In this document: in pieces, positions 5,948 to 6,526 of the stretch | Position numbering within the stretch: the stretch's first letter is position 1 | How the letters are laid out: each line of letters opens with the position of its first letter | From: Chloroflexota bacterium | Lineage (GTDB): Bacteria; Chloroflexota; Dehalococcoidia; UBA2979 | Direction: 5' to 3' | NCBI GenBank assembly: GCA_002710905.1 | Contig: PAJB01000014.1 | Coordinates: forward strand, 1 to 6,526 | DNA length: 6,526 bases | Made by a program: the position numbers and the translations under genes | Notes under the pieces: model-generated | What the model saw: only the letters and a program-made list of their open reading frames with translations | What the model was told of the DNA's origin: nothing | The model's database searches: none

Positions 5948-6526
5948 TCAGCCATTAACAAAGCAGTAATCAAGATTCTTAACTTGCCTATCCCCTGCAA
6001 GACCTTGCATTTGTCTAACGGATTCGGTTACATGCGACATGCCACCACCTACTTGTGGTTGCCCATAAGATAATTGTCCGCCATGTGTATTGATCGGCAA
6101 TGAGCCTTTATACGTAATATCTGTTGATTCAACAAATGCTCCTGCCTCACCCTTGCCTACAAAACCAGCATCTTCAAGACTAATTAGAACAGTGATTGTA
6201 TAACAATCGTACAAAGAAACCATGTTAATATCTTTTGGAGCTAATCCAGCCATTTCAAATGCTTTTTTTGCTGAAATAGCTACAGGCGATGTGGTCAATG
6301 AGGTTGCATTTGGTAAAGTAGAGCGATCAACTGCCATCCCAGCACCTAATAAATAGACTGGTTTATTTTTTGCATCTTTGGCACGGTCTGCAGCTGTCAC
6401 AATCACTGCTTCGGCACCACCAGTGGGCATAACACATTCAAGTAACCGCAGAGGATCAGAGATCATTCTGGAATTTACAACATCATCTACGGAAATACTA
6501 GAACCATAAAAAATAGCGTCAGGGTT
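5948..6526 (-). CDS. Thiolase-fold acyl-CoA enzyme (SCP-x/lipid-transfer type), N-terminus outside window, C-terminus cut by TGA
   Basis: The frame is open to the right edge and gives 192 residues ending at TGA. It begins NPDAIFYGSS, and the Met at position 6466 is internal. The fragment matches the C-terminal half of thiolases found with DUF35 proteins. It shows SRMISDPLRLLE (19-30), PTGGAEAVIVT (34-44), YDCYTITVLISLEDAGF (106-122), INTHGGQLSYGQP (145-157), and an ESVRQMQGLAGDRQV helix/turn (168-182). In classical thiolases the corresponding motifs are NEAFA and GHP; here they read YDCYT and GQP, so the usual catalytic histidine appears replaced by Q156. The N-terminal catalytic cysteine lies outside the window. 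The reaction may be thiolytic cleavage or a retro-aldol step as in Ltp2. It is the upstream gene of the thiolase-DUF35-crotonase operon. The 17-residue tail past the stop is described separately. Confidence 0.85.
   Translation of the reverse strand, partial: NPDAIFYGSSISVDDVVNSRMISDPLRLLECVMPTGGAEAVIVTAADRAKDAKNKPVYLLGAGMAVDRSTLPNATSLTTSPVAISAKKAFEMAGLAPKDINMVSLYDCYTITVLISLEDAGFVGKGEAGAFVESTDITYKGSLPINTHGGQLSYGQPQVGGGMSHVTESVRQMQGLAGDRQVKNLDYCFVNG

Larger units (their letters stand above)
5894..5950 (-). other. In-frame TGA followed by a family-like C-terminal tail of the thiolase
   Basis: The thiolase frame meets TGA at 5948-5950. Beyond it the same frame is open for 17 codons, reading GGFLSEMCSLVLGSEPN, and then ends in TGA-TAA (5894-5896, 5891-5893). 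Thiolases that pair with DUF35 usually end with a glycine-rich turn (G-x-G-G) and a final hydrophobic strand close to ALVLG. Here VNG, the TGA and GGFLSEMCSLVLG together rebuild that ending, with TGA in the x position. The tail ends 18 bases before the DUF35 start, normal operon spacing. This indicates a C-terminus that is, or recently was, coding. Whether the stop is read through, recoded, mutated or a sequence error cannot be decided here. Confidence 0.7.

Noticed and set aside
5948..6526. Genome-wide reassignment of UGA to Trp (or Gly) as the cause of the thiolase stop
   Set aside because: The five complete genes in the window contain no in-frame TGA and use TGG for all 22 Trp codons, which would be unexpected in an AT-rich genome with UGA reassigned.

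Overview
The window comes from an AT-rich bacterial genome (mid-30s percent GC by eye). It has a bacterial gene layout: short gaps, Shine-Dalgarno sites, one TTG start and divergent or convergent gene blocks. The genes suggest an aerobic or facultative heterotroph that uses the homodimeric (AceE-type) pyruvate dehydrogenase, makes its own lipoate and carries acyl-CoA catabolic genes. The sequence does not settle the phylum. An uncultured, possibly marine, lineage is only a guess.

Layout. Positions 1-2884 (minus strand) hold the start of aceF, the lipoyl-domain E2 subunit, running off the left edge, and upstream of it the complete aceE (E1). A 166-base AT-rich divergent intergenic region (2885-3050) separates these from lipB and lipA on the plus strand (3051-4668). 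LipA starts at TTG one base after the lipB stop. The lipA end meets a leftward acyl-CoA operon head-on with only 8 bases between stop codons. Read in transcription order, that operon is a thiolase-fold enzyme (5948-6526, N-terminus outside the window), a DUF35 zinc-ribbon/OB-fold partner (5444-5875) and an enoyl-CoA hydratase/isomerase-family protein (4677-5435).

How the genes work together. LipB and LipA make the lipoyl cofactor by octanoyl transfer followed by sulfur insertion. The AceF lipoyl domain needs that cofactor to accept the acetyl group produced by AceE, so enzyme and cofactor-maker sit back to back around one control region. The second block fits a CoA-thioester chain-shortening route. 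Thiolase plus DUF35 pairs are known to form complexes that make or break C-C bonds, and the crotonase-fold protein would act on the enoyl-CoA.

Most of the window is recognisable central metabolism. The most unusual signal is at the thiolase C-terminus. An in-frame TGA interrupts the expected glycine-rich ending, and the same frame then continues for 17 family-like residues and ends just ahead of the DUF35 gene. Two short hairpins lie within this tail. This could be a nonsense mutation, a sequence error or UGA recoding, and the window alone cannot decide. I see no mobile elements, tRNA or rRNA genes or CRISPR arrays.
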